In this document: positions 8,469-17,790 of the stretch, one piece after another | Position numbering within the stretch: the stretch's first letter is position 1 | Layout of the letters: every line of letters begins with the position of its first letter | Assembly (NCBI GenBank): GCA_020853775.1 | Contig: JADYYH010000001.1 | Span: forward strand, 1 to 55,234 | Origin: Nitrospira sp. | Lineage (GTDB): Bacteria; Nitrospirota; Nitrospiria; Nitrospirales; Nitrospiraceae | DNA: 55,234 nucleotides | Direction of reading: 5' to 3' | Notes under the pieces: generated by a model | What the model was told of the DNA's origin: nothing | Databases searched by the model: none | Seen by the model: only the letters and a program-made list of their open reading frames with translations | Position numbers and translations under genes: made by a program

Positions 8469-9464
8469 CTATTTGTGCCTGCCGTCGCAGGGGAAACACT
8501 GGTCCATACAATCCGGACAGAGTCCGCCGTTGAACTGAATGGCCGAACGTTCGGCAATGAAGGTGGCAAGGTCATACCACTCGCCGGACTGATCCGGCAC
8601 CCGCTTGCACCAGGAACACAAATTAATGATTCCCTGTGGCCGCCCGAGCCGCTCATCCATTTGCCAGATCGCTTCGTCCTGCCTCTTCGAGGGGATGGGG
8701 CGTGGATCACCCGGGGTGCACTCGTGAAAAACCAACACCGCCCCGAGCACGGTACCACCGTCATCGACGACCGGCGCGACACTCCCGCGAATGGCTCGCC
8801 GCTCGCCCTGCCTAGACAGCACCGTCGCCCCATCGATGCTCACCAGGCGCATCTCCGTCATGGCCTGATGGGTAGGATTGCGCCCCTGACGAACAAGCTC
8901 CTCGTCGGAGAACCCCATGAGCTCCGGCACACTCATGCCCACGGCCTCCTCTTGGGTGACCTGGGTAAAGTCCTCCGCAGCGGGATTCATATACGTCACC
9001 CAGCCGCCTCGATCCGTCGTCACGATGCCGTCTCCGATACAGCGCACCGTCGTCGCAATCCATCGCAGCCGTTCACGCATCTGCCGGTCATGCTGCGCGC
9101 GGTGCAGCGCCAATTCAATCGTGGTGCGCAGTTCATTCGCCTGATAAGGTTTGAGCATGTAGCCGGCTGGAGACGTCACCTTCGCCCGCTCCAGCGTATG
9201 GTTGTCGGCATAGGCCGTCAGATAGATGACCGGCACATCCTGCCGGCGCTGGATTTGAAGCACCGTTTCGACGCCGTCCATGTTCCCCTTCAGCACGATA
9301 TCCATGAGAATCAAATCGGGACGGGTGTCTCCCGCCTTGCGGATCGCTTCTTCTCCCGAGGTGGCCGTCGCGGGCACCCGGTACCCGAGGCGTTGCAGAC
9401 TGAGTTGAATATCCTTCGCCACAACCGGTTCGTCTTCCACGATCAAGATGCTGGCAGCGTCCAT
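8469..9464 (-). CDS. Response regulator with PAS domain and Cys4 C-terminus
   Basis: Residues 5-120 are a CheY-like receiver: acidic pocket E10/D11, phosphoacceptor Asp55 in LILMD, Thr83 and Lys105 (GYMLKP). Residues 130-245 form a PAS domain (GDGIVTTDRGGWVTYMNPAAE). The C-terminal 50 residues hold CSWC (Cys283, Cys286) and CPDC (Cys316, Cys319), a conserved tail in many PAS-bearing signalling proteins that probably binds a metal. No DNA-binding or enzymatic output domain is present, so it may pass the signal through PAS or protein contacts. It starts 4 bp after the kinase gene and is surely co-transcribed with it as a two-component pair. Confidence 0.93.
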   Translation of the reverse strand: MDAASILIVEDEPVVAKDIQLSLQRLGYRVPATATSGEEAIRKAGDTRPDLILMDIVLKGNMDGVETVLQIQRRQDVPVIYLTAYADNHTLERAKVTSPAGYMLKPYQANELRTTIELALHRAQHDRQMRERLRWIATTVRCIGDGIVTTDRGGWVTYMNPAAEDFTQVTQEEAVGMSVPELMGFSDEELVRQGRNPTHQAMTEMRLVSIDGATVLSRQGERRAIRGSVAPVVDDGGTVLGAVLVFHECTPGDPRPIPSKRQDEAIWQMDERLGRPQGIINLCSWCKRVPDQSGEWYDLATFIAERSAIQFNGGLCPDCMDQCFPCDGRHK

Positions 9465-9468
9465 GGCA

Positions 9469-11334
9469 TCACACCCTTTCTGAATATTGCAGTTGTTGGA
9501 AGCGGATGCGCCATTCCGTCCCCGAGCCGCTTCTGAGTTCCGTCTTGCCGTCCAGTTTTTCAGCCAACAGAGTGACGAGTTCCAACCCCAGTGAATCGGG
9601 ATTGTTCAGCACCCCATCCGTGGGAATGCCAACCCCGTCATCGCTCACACACAGGGTAAATGTGCCATCCAGATGGTCCAGAAGCTCGATGTGCACGGTC
9701 CCGCGGCCGTGATCAACGAACGCATGCTTCAAACAGTTGGACACCAGTTCATCGATGATCAGCCCGCAGGTCAGGCCGGTGTCGATATCAAATTCGACAT
9801 CGTCCACATTCAACTCCAGACTGATGAGCCCCGGATCAACCCCGTAGGAGCGGAACAGATGACCGGTCAGGGTTCTGGTGTAATCCCCCATCTTGATGCG
9901 TGACAGATCGTTCGAGCGGTGCAGCGTTTCATGGAGCAGCGCGATCGAGGTGATACGAACCTGGCATTCCCTGAACAATTGATTCACTACCGGATCCTTG
10001 ATGGAGGCCGATTGAAGATTCAACAGGCTGGAAATGACCTGCAGATTGTTTTTGACCCGATGGTGCACTTCCCGCAGCAAGCTCTCTTTCTCTTTGAGCA
10101 TGCGCCGGAGTTGGTCTTCCATATCTTTGCGCTCGGTGAGATCCATGCAGGTGCCGATATAGCCGCCGAAGCGGCCGTCTTCGTCGAACAGGGGAACACC
10201 GGTATCCATGATCCATCGGTATTCCCCGTCATGGCGCCGTAAGCGATACTCGAGAAAGAACGGCTGTTCAGACTTGAAGGCATCGAGATACGATTTTCGG
10301 CAACGCTCCAGATCGTCGGCATGGATACCCGTGAACCAATTGTCGCCGATCTCTTCTTGCATCGTGCGCCCGGTAAACTCCAACCACCGTTTGTTGATGA
10401 AGGTAATATGCGTATCCGGTCCCGCCATCCACACCATGACGGGAGCCGTGTCGGCCATCATGCGAAACCGCGCCTCGCTTTCACGCAACGCCGCCTCGAT
10501 GCGTTTCTTCACCGTAACGTCCCGTGCAATCGCCGATGCGCCCATGACGCAGCCATCGGAATCTTTCACGGGAGAAATCGTCAGCGAGACATCAATACGG
10601 TCTCCCTGCTTCCGGCGTTGCACCATCTCCACATTGCGCACGTGTTCGCCGCATGCGATGCGATCCAGCATCGTCGGCACTTCATCCAATCGATTGGGAG
10701 GACACAGCACGGAGATCGGCCGCCCCAGGACTTGCTCGGCACGGTATCCGTAGACCCGCTCCGCACCCCGATTCCAACTTTGAATGATGCCGGTCAAGGT
10801 CATACCGATGATGGCGTCGTCGGACGACTTCACAATGGCCACCAGTTCGGAGACCGCCTCAGCTCGAAGGACTTCGAGCTCCTGATTGGCGGCCGCCAGG
10901 TCTGAGGTGCGTTCCTGCACCTGTTGCTCGATATCTTCATTGATGCGCAGCAACTCTGCCTCATCACGCTGGCGGCGCAGACACAACAGTGCCGTCACCC
11001 AGATCACCATCAAGGCAAAAGCCCGATTCACGGCGCTCACCCAGGTCAACGCATAGAGCGGGTTGTGAAACAGATCGAGAATGGTGACAAAGGAGGCCGT
11101 CGCCGCCACCCAAAACGTGATTCGCGGATAGGGAATGCGGGAGGCAATGAGGACGGGCACTACGTAGAGCGTGGTGATGGTCAACCCCAGGGGCAGCCAC
11201 CAGTCAACCGCGCCGATCACCGCAATCAACGCCAACGCGACTCCGAGAATCGAGTAGCTGCTGCGGGACATGCCCAGAAAATATGAAGAGGGAATTGTCA
11301 TAATTATCACGACGCGTTTCGCGCTCTTCTGCAT
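9469..11334 (-). CDS. Membrane PAS-PAS sensor histidine kinase (HisKA_2 family)
   Basis: The N-terminal 120 residues hold four or five membrane segments (about 28-45, 50-65, 74-90, 102-119), followed by a coiled coil (120-160). Two PAS domains follow, about 160-275 and 290-405, each closing with a PAC-type ARDVT or CMDLTERK motif. The dimerisation/phosphoacceptor segment is of the HisKA_2 type: REVHHRVKNNLQ with His424/425. The ATPase domain shows an N box (Asn533 in DELVSN), G1 (DDGVGIP) and SLGLELV. The partner is the response regulator 4 bp downstream. Alternative starts at codon 12 (11301) or 22 (11271) are possible because none of the three has a good Shine-Dalgarno. The signal sensed is unknown. 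Confidence 0.93.
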   Translation of the reverse strand: MQKSAKRVVIIMTIPSSYFLGMSRSSYSILGVALALIAVIGAVDWWLPLGLTITTLYVVPVLIASRIPYPRITFWVAATASFVTILDLFHNPLYALTWVSAVNRAFALMVIWVTALLCLRRQRDEAELLRINEDIEQQVQERTSDLAAANQELEVLRAEAVSELVAIVKSSDDAIIGMTLTGIIQSWNRGAERVYGYRAEQVLGRPISVLCPPNRLDEVPTMLDRIACGEHVRNVEMVQRRKQGDRIDVSLTISPVKDSDGCVMGASAIARDVTVKKRIEAALRESEARFRMMADTAPVMVWMAGPDTHITFINKRWLEFTGRTMQEEIGDNWFTGIHADDLERCRKSYLDAFKSEQPFFLEYRLRRHDGEYRWIMDTGVPLFDEDGRFGGYIGTCMDLTERKDMEDQLRRMLKEKESLLREVHHRVKNNLQVISSLLNLQSASIKDPVVNQLFRECQVRITSIALLHETLHRSNDLSRIKMGDYTRTLTGHLFRSYGVDPGLISLELNVDDVEFDIDTGLTCGLIIDELVSNCLKHAFVDHGRGTVHIELLDHLDGTFTLCVSDDGVGIPTDGVLNNPDSLGLELVTLLAEKLDGKTELRSGSGTEWRIRFQQLQYSERV

Positions 11335-11823
11335 GTAGGAGCAATACCTATGCCTTCCTGCTTGCCGCCTCTAGAGGGACCCTGAGAGCGAGGTCGGATA
11401 GTGCGCAAAGGGCCTGACACTCAGGCGGACCAGCCCTGCTCGTTGCGACTTCGCGGCAATCGGTTATGCGCGGCAAACGGTCCTCCGAGGCATGCCTCGC
11501 GGTTGAATTAGCGCACCCCGCCTACCCAGGCCATGTCCGCCTAAGCGACTCGGTGTACACCATGGCCTCTTGAATGTTCAGACTTGAACGGCAGGCGATT
11601 CGTGCGGCTGTCGTCGCTTCAATGACTGACAGAACGGCCGCACGTGCCAGTCACACCTGACACGATCTAACCGGGAGGCTCATTTGGAGAGAAGGAATCG
11701 CAGGGACGGTCTCACGGTTAACATCGTGCGCGAGACCGTGCGCATTGACTGATCGAGCGTGATTGATCGAAAGAAGAAAGGCCCTGCAACGAAGGCGATC
11801 GACGCCGGCGAGGTTAGCCGGCA
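11335..11823. other. 489-bp intergenic stretch with three inverted repeats
   Basis: No credible gene is seen between the kinase and the glycan locus. The stretch holds a perfect 14-bp palindrome, CGAGGCATGCCTCG (11486-11499). It also has an 8-bp inverted repeat AGGCCATG/CATGGCCT (11528-11535, 11561-11568) and another, ACGGTCTC/GAGACCGT (11706-11713, 11732-11739). A GCCGGC/GCCGGC hairpin (11804-11809, 11817-11822) sits directly after the stop of the DegT gene and may help terminate the long operon, though no T tract follows at once. A plus-strand open frame starting at 11763 overlaps the DegT gene and has no coding character. Confidence 0.5.
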
Positions 11824-12942
11824 TTATCGTTTACGGAAGAACGAGGCGATCATCTGCACCACATACTGGAGCTGCTCATCGGTCAGCTCCGCATAAATTG
11901 GAATCGACAACACGTCTTCGGCGGCACGTTCGGATTGCGGGAACGCGCCTTTCTGGTACCCGAGATCGCGATAACAATTTTGCAAGTGCAACGGCAAGGG
12001 ATAATACACTTCCGTTCCCACGCCGTGATCCTTCAAATACGCCCGCAACTCATCGCGCTTCCGGACACGAAGGGTGAATTGATTGAAGACGTGGACATTC
12101 TGGACCTGCGTGACGGGCAATGTGACGTGATCGGTCAGTTGCGCGTCCGTGAACAACTGTCGATATCGCGCAGCATTCCGGCGACGGCCTTCGGCCCATT
12201 GATCGAGCCGTTTCAACTTCACCAACAAGACGGCCGCTTGCAACGCGTCTAACCGGCTGTTGATACCGATCGCTTCATGCACGTACCGCACGCGGCTCCC
12301 GTGAACCCGCAACATGGCGATGGATTCCGCCAGCTCTTTGTCATTCGTGGTCACCATGCCGGCATCACCGAACCCGCCAAGATTTTTCGACGGAAAGAAG
12401 CTGAAGCAGGCCAGATCTCCCAGCACACCGGCACGTTTCCCGTTTTGCGCGGCACCGATGGCCTGGCAGGCATCTTCGATCACACCGATCTTGTGTGTTC
12501 GTGCCATGTCGCGAATGGCATCTATATCCGCACATTGGCCGAAGAGATGCACGGGGATAATGGCCTTGGTCCGTTTGGTGATGGCTCGTTCCAGCAGCGT
12601 CGGGTCCATGTTGAAATCATCAGGCCGGATATCCATGAACACCGGTTTGGCGCCCAGCCGTGAAATGGCTCCCGCGGTCGCAAAGAACGTAAACGGTACT
12701 GTGATGACCTCATCGCCCGCTTTGACACCCAGCGCCATCAACGCGAGCAACAAGGCATCGCTGCCAGAAGCCACGCCCACGGCATGCGTGCTGCTGACAT
12801 AGGCGGCCACCTCCTGCTCCAGTGCGACCACCCGCGGACCCAGGATAAAGCCCTGCTCATCGCAGGTCGCTTCGATAGCAGCCAGGATTTCACTGCGCAG
12901 GGATTGGTACTGGGCTTTCAAATCAAGCAACGGAATATTCAT
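11824..12942 (-). CDS. DegT/DnrJ/EryC1/StrS sugar aminotransferase
   Basis: A PLP-dependent aminotransferase of the family that adds an amino group to keto-sugar nucleotides (WecE/VioA/WbpE type). All 372 residues match the family length. Landmarks are the N-terminal IPLLDLKAQY, the SGSDALLLAL cofactor loop (60-70), Asp157 in EDACQ, and the Schiff-base Lys186 in FFPSKNLGGFGDAG. It is the last gene of the glycan run and would supply an amino-sugar for the polymer or its modification. The upstream gene ends 20 bp before its ATG. The specific sugar cannot be told. Confidence 0.95.
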   Translation of the reverse strand: MNIPLLDLKAQYQSLRSEILAAIEATCDEQGFILGPRVVALEQEVAAYVSSTHAVGVASGSDALLLALMALGVKAGDEVITVPFTFFATAGAISRLGAKPVFMDIRPDDFNMDPTLLERAITKRTKAIIPVHLFGQCADIDAIRDMARTHKIGVIEDACQAIGAAQNGKRAGVLGDLACFSFFPSKNLGGFGDAGMVTTNDKELAESIAMLRVHGSRVRYVHEAIGINSRLDALQAAVLLVKLKRLDQWAEGRRRNAARYRQLFTDAQLTDHVTLPVTQVQNVHVFNQFTLRVRKRDELRAYLKDHGVGTEVYYPLPLHLQNCYRDLGYQKGAFPQSERAAEDVLSIPIYAELTDEQLQYVVQMIASFFRKR

Positions 12943-12962
12943 CGTCTTACCCGGTTTCCTCT

Positions 12963-14153
12963 TTACAATCGATTGGGCTGCAACTTCATCATATCTTGTG
13001 TCGGCCGCGTGGCATGCAGGAGATACGTATAGAGCGATTGATACTGTTTGACCGTTTCTTGAATCGTAAACTCTTCCGGCAATTCCTGCGTCCCATTCCG
13101 GAGATCCGCCCGAAGACGCTCATCTCCCAGGATCTGGCACACCCGACTGGCCATGGCCCGGACATCGCCCGCCGGGCAGAGCGTCCCCTGGATGCCCTCA
13201 ATGATCGCTTCGGCGGAGCCGCCCACTCGTGTGGCCACAATCGGAATCCGACTGGCTCGCGCCTCCAGAATGGCGCAGGGCAACCCTTCCCATTGGGACG
13301 TCAAGACGAAGACATCGAACGCTTTCAACAACGAGGCCACATCGCGGCGCCAGCCGAGAAGACTGACCCGATCTTGAAGCCCATGCGCGTGGATCATGGC
13401 TTCGATCTGCGGCCGCAAGGCGCCGTCGCCGACCAGCACACATTTTGCCGCAGGCGTCCGCTGACAGACCAGCGCGGCGACGCGGATAAAGTCCTCGGGT
13501 GACTTCTGCGGTTTCAAACACGAGACGGTTCCCACCAGGAGCTGCTCAGGCCCCACTCCCAACATGGCCCGGAGACGGTCACGCTCCGACGACTCCATTC
13601 GAGCCGCAAACGCCGTCGGATCGATACCCGGCCTGACCACCGACACCTTGGAGGCGCTGAAGAGTCCCCACTCGAGTCCCTGGCGGCGATCCGCCTGCGA
13701 GACGGCAATCCAATGGGTGGTCACGCGCCCGACCATCCATTCCAGCTTGATCACCAGGTGTTGAAGCCACAATGGCTGGGCAGGTGTCACACCATACCCG
13801 TGTACGGTATGGAGAATACAGGGGACCCCGGCGAGCCAGGCGGCCAACCGCCCTAGGATACCAGCTTTTGAACTGTGGGTGTGCACAATCTTTGGCCGCA
13901 GCCGTCGAAACATGACGACCAGTTCCCATAGGGCGCGCAGATCGTAGAGGGGATGGATGTCTCGCACGAGCGAGGGGATCAACCGGATATCGACGCCTTC
14001 AAGCGCATGCGCTTCCTCGGTCAGCAAGCCGCCGGGCCCTGCAATCAACACCGGCCGGAACCGGCGACGATCCAGGCTCGACACCACCCGCATCGCCACT
14101 TCCTGCGCGCCGCCCAATTCGAGTTTGGTGATGACGTGGCAGATTACATCCAT
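12963..14153 (-). CDS. GT-B glycosyltransferase (GT4 family)
   Basis: This is a cytoplasmic glycosyltransferase acting on a lipid-linked oligosaccharide. The N-terminal Rossmann half begins VITKLELGGAQ, the usual acceptor-side GGxE/GGAQ loop. HTVHGYG and HTHSSKAG follow. The C-terminal donor half has the E-x7-E motif (EGLPCAILE) near 310. The 396-residue length is normal. It is preceded by the FAD oxidoreductase with a 13-bp gap and followed by the DegT gene, so the last four genes of the run are tightly packed. Donor and acceptor sugars are unknown. Confidence 0.93.
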   Translation of the reverse strand: MDVICHVITKLELGGAQEVAMRVVSSLDRRRFRPVLIAGPGGLLTEEAHALEGVDIRLIPSLVRDIHPLYDLRALWELVVMFRRLRPKIVHTHSSKAGILGRLAAWLAGVPCILHTVHGYGVTPAQPLWLQHLVIKLEWMVGRVTTHWIAVSQADRRQGLEWGLFSASKVSVVRPGIDPTAFAARMESSERDRLRAMLGVGPEQLLVGTVSCLKPQKSPEDFIRVAALVCQRTPAAKCVLVGDGALRPQIEAMIHAHGLQDRVSLLGWRRDVASLLKAFDVFVLTSQWEGLPCAILEARASRIPIVATRVGGSAEAIIEGIQGTLCPAGDVRAMASRVCQILGDERLRADLRNGTQELPEEFTIQETVKQYQSLYTYLLHATRPTQDMMKLQPNRL

Positions 14154-14166
14154 ACGATTGACGCGC

Positions 14167-15477
14167 TCAGGCCGCGGCCCTCATTCGTAACCGCATGGCA
14201 ACCTGCTGCCCCTGGGCGATCGCGTCTTCCATCGACGTATGTTCCCACAATCCATATCTCCCGATTGACGAAATGCCGCGTCGTTCCAACTCCGCCAGTA
14301 ACTCTTTCACGGCGCGGTTGCGGTATCGGTCGAATAACACATAGGCGTAATGCAAATTTTTCACATCCGACATGACCAGTTCATCCTTCGGCTTCAACAC
14401 ACCCGCCTCTTCCAACCCACGGCGGACCCGATCGATGAGCGACGTCTCCGATTCGTGTTCCGTCGGCTGATGCGATATTTCGACATACAACGAGCTGCAG
14501 CCCGGCTGCCCCATGGACGGAGAGAAATTCATCGGGAAACCGGCCCGGTAGAAGGGGTACCGGTGCTCCGGGAAATAAATCCAATGTTTATCGGAGATCT
14601 GTTCGCGGGCCACGGCCAGATTGACGTTATAGACAGAGACCCACCGCAGCGTTCCGGCCAATTCCCGCATCGACGCCGGGAGATCGACACAGCGGCGAAT
14701 GAGTTCGGGCAAAGGGATCGTGGAGATGAGACGGTCGTACTCCTCGGTACGCTCCCCCTGCGCACTGCGGAACACCGCGCGACACCTCCCCGTTTCGATC
14801 TCCACCAATTCGGAATCGTACGTCAGGTTCTCCACCGAGGGGAGGAACGCTTCCGGCAACACCTTGATGCCCCCGCTCACCGGATACTGGAACGAGGGAT
14901 TGTAGCCGAAGGCCTTGTCCTTAATGCCCAATGCTCCGTTGACGACATCCTTCACATCCGGCTTCGGCACAAGCCACGAGACCCAGTCTGATGTGAGGTC
15001 ATCGAGCGGCACCTGCCACAACTTCTCGTTGAAGGGCACCATAAAATGTTTGGCGATCCCTTCGCCGAGGCTCTCAATAATCCATTGTTTGAACGATGGA
15101 CTCTCGGCCGGCGGGGTCGATGGCGAACGGGACAGCGTGGCGATGAATCCCAGCAGGCACTCGCGGACGACTTCCCGCGGAAGTCCATACGTGTTGACCT
15201 GGAACGGATACTCCGTATAGGTGTCGTGAGAAAAGACAAACGATTTGCGCGCATGCCGCTGAAGCCGGTCGGAAAGAAGACTTTCAACCAAGGCCTTAAT
15301 CGCTGTTTGACGAAAATGGAGCAGGTGGCCGGTGTAGTCGAAGGTGAAGCCGTCTTTGACGTAGGAACGACAGAGTCCGCCCACCTCGCGTTCCCGCTCC
15401 AGAATCTTGTACGGTATGCCGCGCAAGTGATAGGCCGCACTCAACCCCGCCAATCCCGCCCCGACGATCACAATCAT
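14167..15477 (-). CDS. FAD-dependent amine oxidase/UDP-galactopyranose mutase-like oxidoreductase
   Basis: The N-terminus is a textbook FAD-binding motif, IVIVGAGLAGLSAAYHL, followed by EREREVGGLCRS and a GHLLHFR segment. The C-terminus (GLWEHTSMEDAIAQGQQVA) closes the FAD fold as in protoporphyrinogen oxidase- and UGM-like enzymes. Such proteins are common in polysaccharide loci, where they act on a sugar or lipid intermediate, but the reaction here is not known. The start overlaps the stop of the upstream WecA-like gene by 4 bp (ATGA), so the two are translationally coupled. AAAGGA lies 12 bp upstream. Confidence 0.9.
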   Translation of the reverse strand: MIVIVGAGLAGLSAAYHLRGIPYKILEREREVGGLCRSYVKDGFTFDYTGHLLHFRQTAIKALVESLLSDRLQRHARKSFVFSHDTYTEYPFQVNTYGLPREVVRECLLGFIATLSRSPSTPPAESPSFKQWIIESLGEGIAKHFMVPFNEKLWQVPLDDLTSDWVSWLVPKPDVKDVVNGALGIKDKAFGYNPSFQYPVSGGIKVLPEAFLPSVENLTYDSELVEIETGRCRAVFRSAQGERTEEYDRLISTIPLPELIRRCVDLPASMRELAGTLRWVSVYNVNLAVAREQISDKHWIYFPEHRYPFYRAGFPMNFSPSMGQPGCSSLYVEISHQPTEHESETSLIDRVRRGLEEAGVLKPKDELVMSDVKNLHYAYVLFDRYRNRAVKELLAELERRGISSIGRYGLWEHTSMEDAIAQGQQVAMRLRMRAAA

Positions 15478-16532
15478 ACCGCGCCGGTCCTTTCTGTCGA
15501 ACGTGCCGGGACTGCCTCAGCGCTCACGGCGACCACTCTGCCGGACACATTCACCCGCGTGAGCGCGACGGCAGCGACGCCCAGCCCCAACAGGGTCACA
15601 CCGCTCAAAATCACGGCGAGATCCTGCGGGACGGCCATGACCAGCAAACCAATCCCGCCCAAGAGCGCCGCCCCGAGATAGCTGAGCAACACGACCTGCG
15701 TGACCGACAGCCCCCACTGGCGCAACCGTATCGCGATGTGATCGGGGCTGCCGAGGAACACCGGCAGACCGCGGAGGAAACGGATATACATGACGAACAA
15801 CGTGTCGAAAATCGGCATGCCCAGGATCAACACCGGCGTCAGCAGCGACACGGAATGGCCTTCCGTGTACTTGCCGATCATCGACAAGGCACCGAGCATC
15901 AAACCGATGAACATCGCGCCGGAATCCCCCATGTAAATCGACGCCGGCCGCCAGTTGTATCGAAGGAATCCCAGCAGACTGCCCATCAACGCCGCCAGCA
16001 TAAAGGCAATCGTTTGATCGCCGTTCAGAATCGCGACCACGCACAACAATGCAGCGCTGACCACGCCGACACCGGCCGATAATCCATCCATGATGTCCAG
16101 AAGATTGAAGGCATTAATGATGCCGATCATCCAGAACACCGTCAGCATGATATCGACCCAATCGGGAAGAGACGCGATCTCGATACGAATACCGCTCTTG
16201 ATCAAGACGAAGACGGCCAGGAACTGACCCGAAAGTTTCATTCCTGGAGTCAGTACGCCGAAATCGTCGATCAAGCCCAGCATCATGACCAGTGTGCCGG
16301 CTAAGAGAATGCCCAGAACATCATGGCGAAGTTCGAAGGTGAACGCGAGACTGATCAAAAACGCCAGGTAGATCACCATACCACCAAGATACGGTACAGG
16401 TTCAACCTGGCGCTTGAGGCGACCGTCTGGACAATCCACAATACCGAACTTAAGCGCAGCTCGACGACCTATCGGCACTCCATACAGCGACAAGGAACCC
16501 GCCAGCATGAATGTCAGGACAAGCAATAACAT
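15474..16532 (-). CDS. MraY/WecA-family glycosyl-1-phosphate transferase
   Basis: An integral membrane protein of 352 residues with about 10-11 hydrophobic segments. It carries the family signatures in order: LGLIDDFG (Asp pair), NAFNLLDIMDGLSAG, YMGDSGAMFIG, and a cytoplasmic loop LGSPDHIAIRL. The family transfers a sugar-1-phosphate from a UDP-sugar to undecaprenyl phosphate, which starts O-antigen or capsule repeat assembly. WecA/WbpL-like proteins fit better than MraY because no peptidoglycan genes are nearby. It is therefore the probable initiating enzyme of this locus. It sits 6 bp after the preceding glycosyltransferase gene. Confidence 0.93.
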   Translation of the reverse strand: MLLLVLTFMLAGSLSLYGVPIGRRAALKFGIVDCPDGRLKRQVEPVPYLGGMVIYLAFLISLAFTFELRHDVLGILLAGTLVMMLGLIDDFGVLTPGMKLSGQFLAVFVLIKSGIRIEIASLPDWVDIMLTVFWMIGIINAFNLLDIMDGLSAGVGVVSAALLCVVAILNGDQTIAFMLAALMGSLLGFLRYNWRPASIYMGDSGAMFIGLMLGALSMIGKYTEGHSVSLLTPVLILGMPIFDTLFVMYIRFLRGLPVFLGSPDHIAIRLRQWGLSVTQVVLLSYLGAALLGGIGLLVMAVPQDLAVILSGVTLLGLGVAAVALTRVNVSGRVVAVSAEAVPARSTERTGAV

Positions 16533-16538
16533 GGCGAC

Positions 16539-17744
16539 TCAGTGCGTCACTGCGATCTTATCTCGACTGGAAATTCCGGTGCGTTTACTTACAGAATCCC
16601 GACTAGCAGCGCCCCACAGTGTTTCATAAAGTACTTCGTGCTGTTTCACGGCTTTCTCGATTGAAAATTGTTTACGAGCCCGCTCCAAGCCCGCGGATCC
16701 AAATCTAGCCGCGCACTCCGGATGATGTAATACCTGGCTCATTGCTTCGACTAACCCTACGAGGTCACCGGGAGCGACCAGAAATCCGGTTTCACCATGT
16801 AGAACGATTTCTGGAATTCCGCCCACCGCAGTTGCCACAATGGGACGACCTGTAGCCATGGCTTCAACAATTGCGATACCGAATCCTTCATACTGAGAGG
16901 GCAAAACAAAGAGATCCATGAGAGGAAGAATCTTCTGCACATCCCGCCGCATACCTGTAAACACCACATGCTTCGAAATACGTAGGGTCATGGCGAGAGT
17001 CTCCAGCATGGCACGTGCTGGACCGTCACCAACTACTAGGAGCTGACAACCTTCCAGCTTCGGATCTTGCAGCAACAACGCAAAGGCATGCAAAAGGTGG
17101 CGAAGCCCCTTGACTGGTTCATCGAGGCGACATACTGTGCCGATTATCGGTCCGTCGGCGAGCACCCCCACCTCAGACCGTGTAAGAGCCGCTCCTGCCG
17201 AAAAACGAGCGACGTCAATGCCATTGTGGATTGCAACATACTTCTCCTGCATCCCATCAATCCTGGATACCACGGATTGTCGAACAGCGTGCGAGCAGCA
17301 CGTCATCGCATCCACCCAGCAGGCGGTGATGCGGTCAAGTAATATGTATGCCCGATTTGCCCAGATCTCTACCCCTCGATATGAACCGACCACCACCGGG
17401 ACCTTTAACAATCGGCCCATAATTCGACAAACAACATTCGGAATAAATAAGAACGCATGAAGGATGTCCGGCTGCTCCTGCCGGAGCACCCGCCATAACC
17501 TGAACACCACACGAGCATCCCATTTGCTCTTGCCATTCAACGTAATGGCCCTGACTCCTCTCTCCCGCAATTCATCTCCTAACGTCCCATTACCCTTTAA
17601 CGCACAAACCGTGACATGAAATCGTCGGGGATCCAAGCGTGACGAGAGATCCAGCAGTTGCTGTTCTGTGCCTCCGACTTCAAACCCCACCGTCAACATC
17701 ATCAGCTTCAGTCGATGGGCGGTATCAGTGAACTCAACCTGCAT
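16539..17744 (-). CDS. GT-B glycosyltransferase (GT4 family)
   Basis: A 401-residue GT4 enzyme. The acceptor-side loop is MLTVGFEVGGTEQQLL near residue 16. The donor-side half has VPVVVGSYRG, IHNGID, GDGPAR and the E-x7-E motif EGFGIAIVE near 300. An upstream ATG with little ribosome-binding signal is used; a second possible start is codon 15 or 16. It lies between an amidotransferase gene (46-bp gap) and the WecA-like gene (6-bp gap). It probably adds one sugar to the lipid-linked chain. Confidence 0.93.
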   Translation of the reverse strand: MQVEFTDTAHRLKLMMLTVGFEVGGTEQQLLDLSSRLDPRRFHVTVCALKGNGTLGDELRERGVRAITLNGKSKWDARVVFRLWRVLRQEQPDILHAFLFIPNVVCRIMGRLLKVPVVVGSYRGVEIWANRAYILLDRITACWVDAMTCCSHAVRQSVVSRIDGMQEKYVAIHNGIDVARFSAGAALTRSEVGVLADGPIIGTVCRLDEPVKGLRHLLHAFALLLQDPKLEGCQLLVVGDGPARAMLETLAMTLRISKHVVFTGMRRDVQKILPLMDLFVLPSQYEGFGIAIVEAMATGRPIVATAVGGIPEIVLHGETGFLVAPGDLVGLVEAMSQVLHHPECAARFGSAGLERARKQFSIEKAVKQHEVLYETLWGAASRDSVSKRTGISSRDKIAVTH

Positions 17745-17790
17745 AATTCATCGGCTGCACTTTCGTCGAAGAACGCAGCTACTCCCTGCC

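Noticed and set aside
11763-12077. Plus-strand open frame of 104 codons next to the intergenic repeats
   Set aside because: Most of it is opposite the DegT gene, and the protein is a low-complexity Arg/Thr/Ala mix with no ribosome site.
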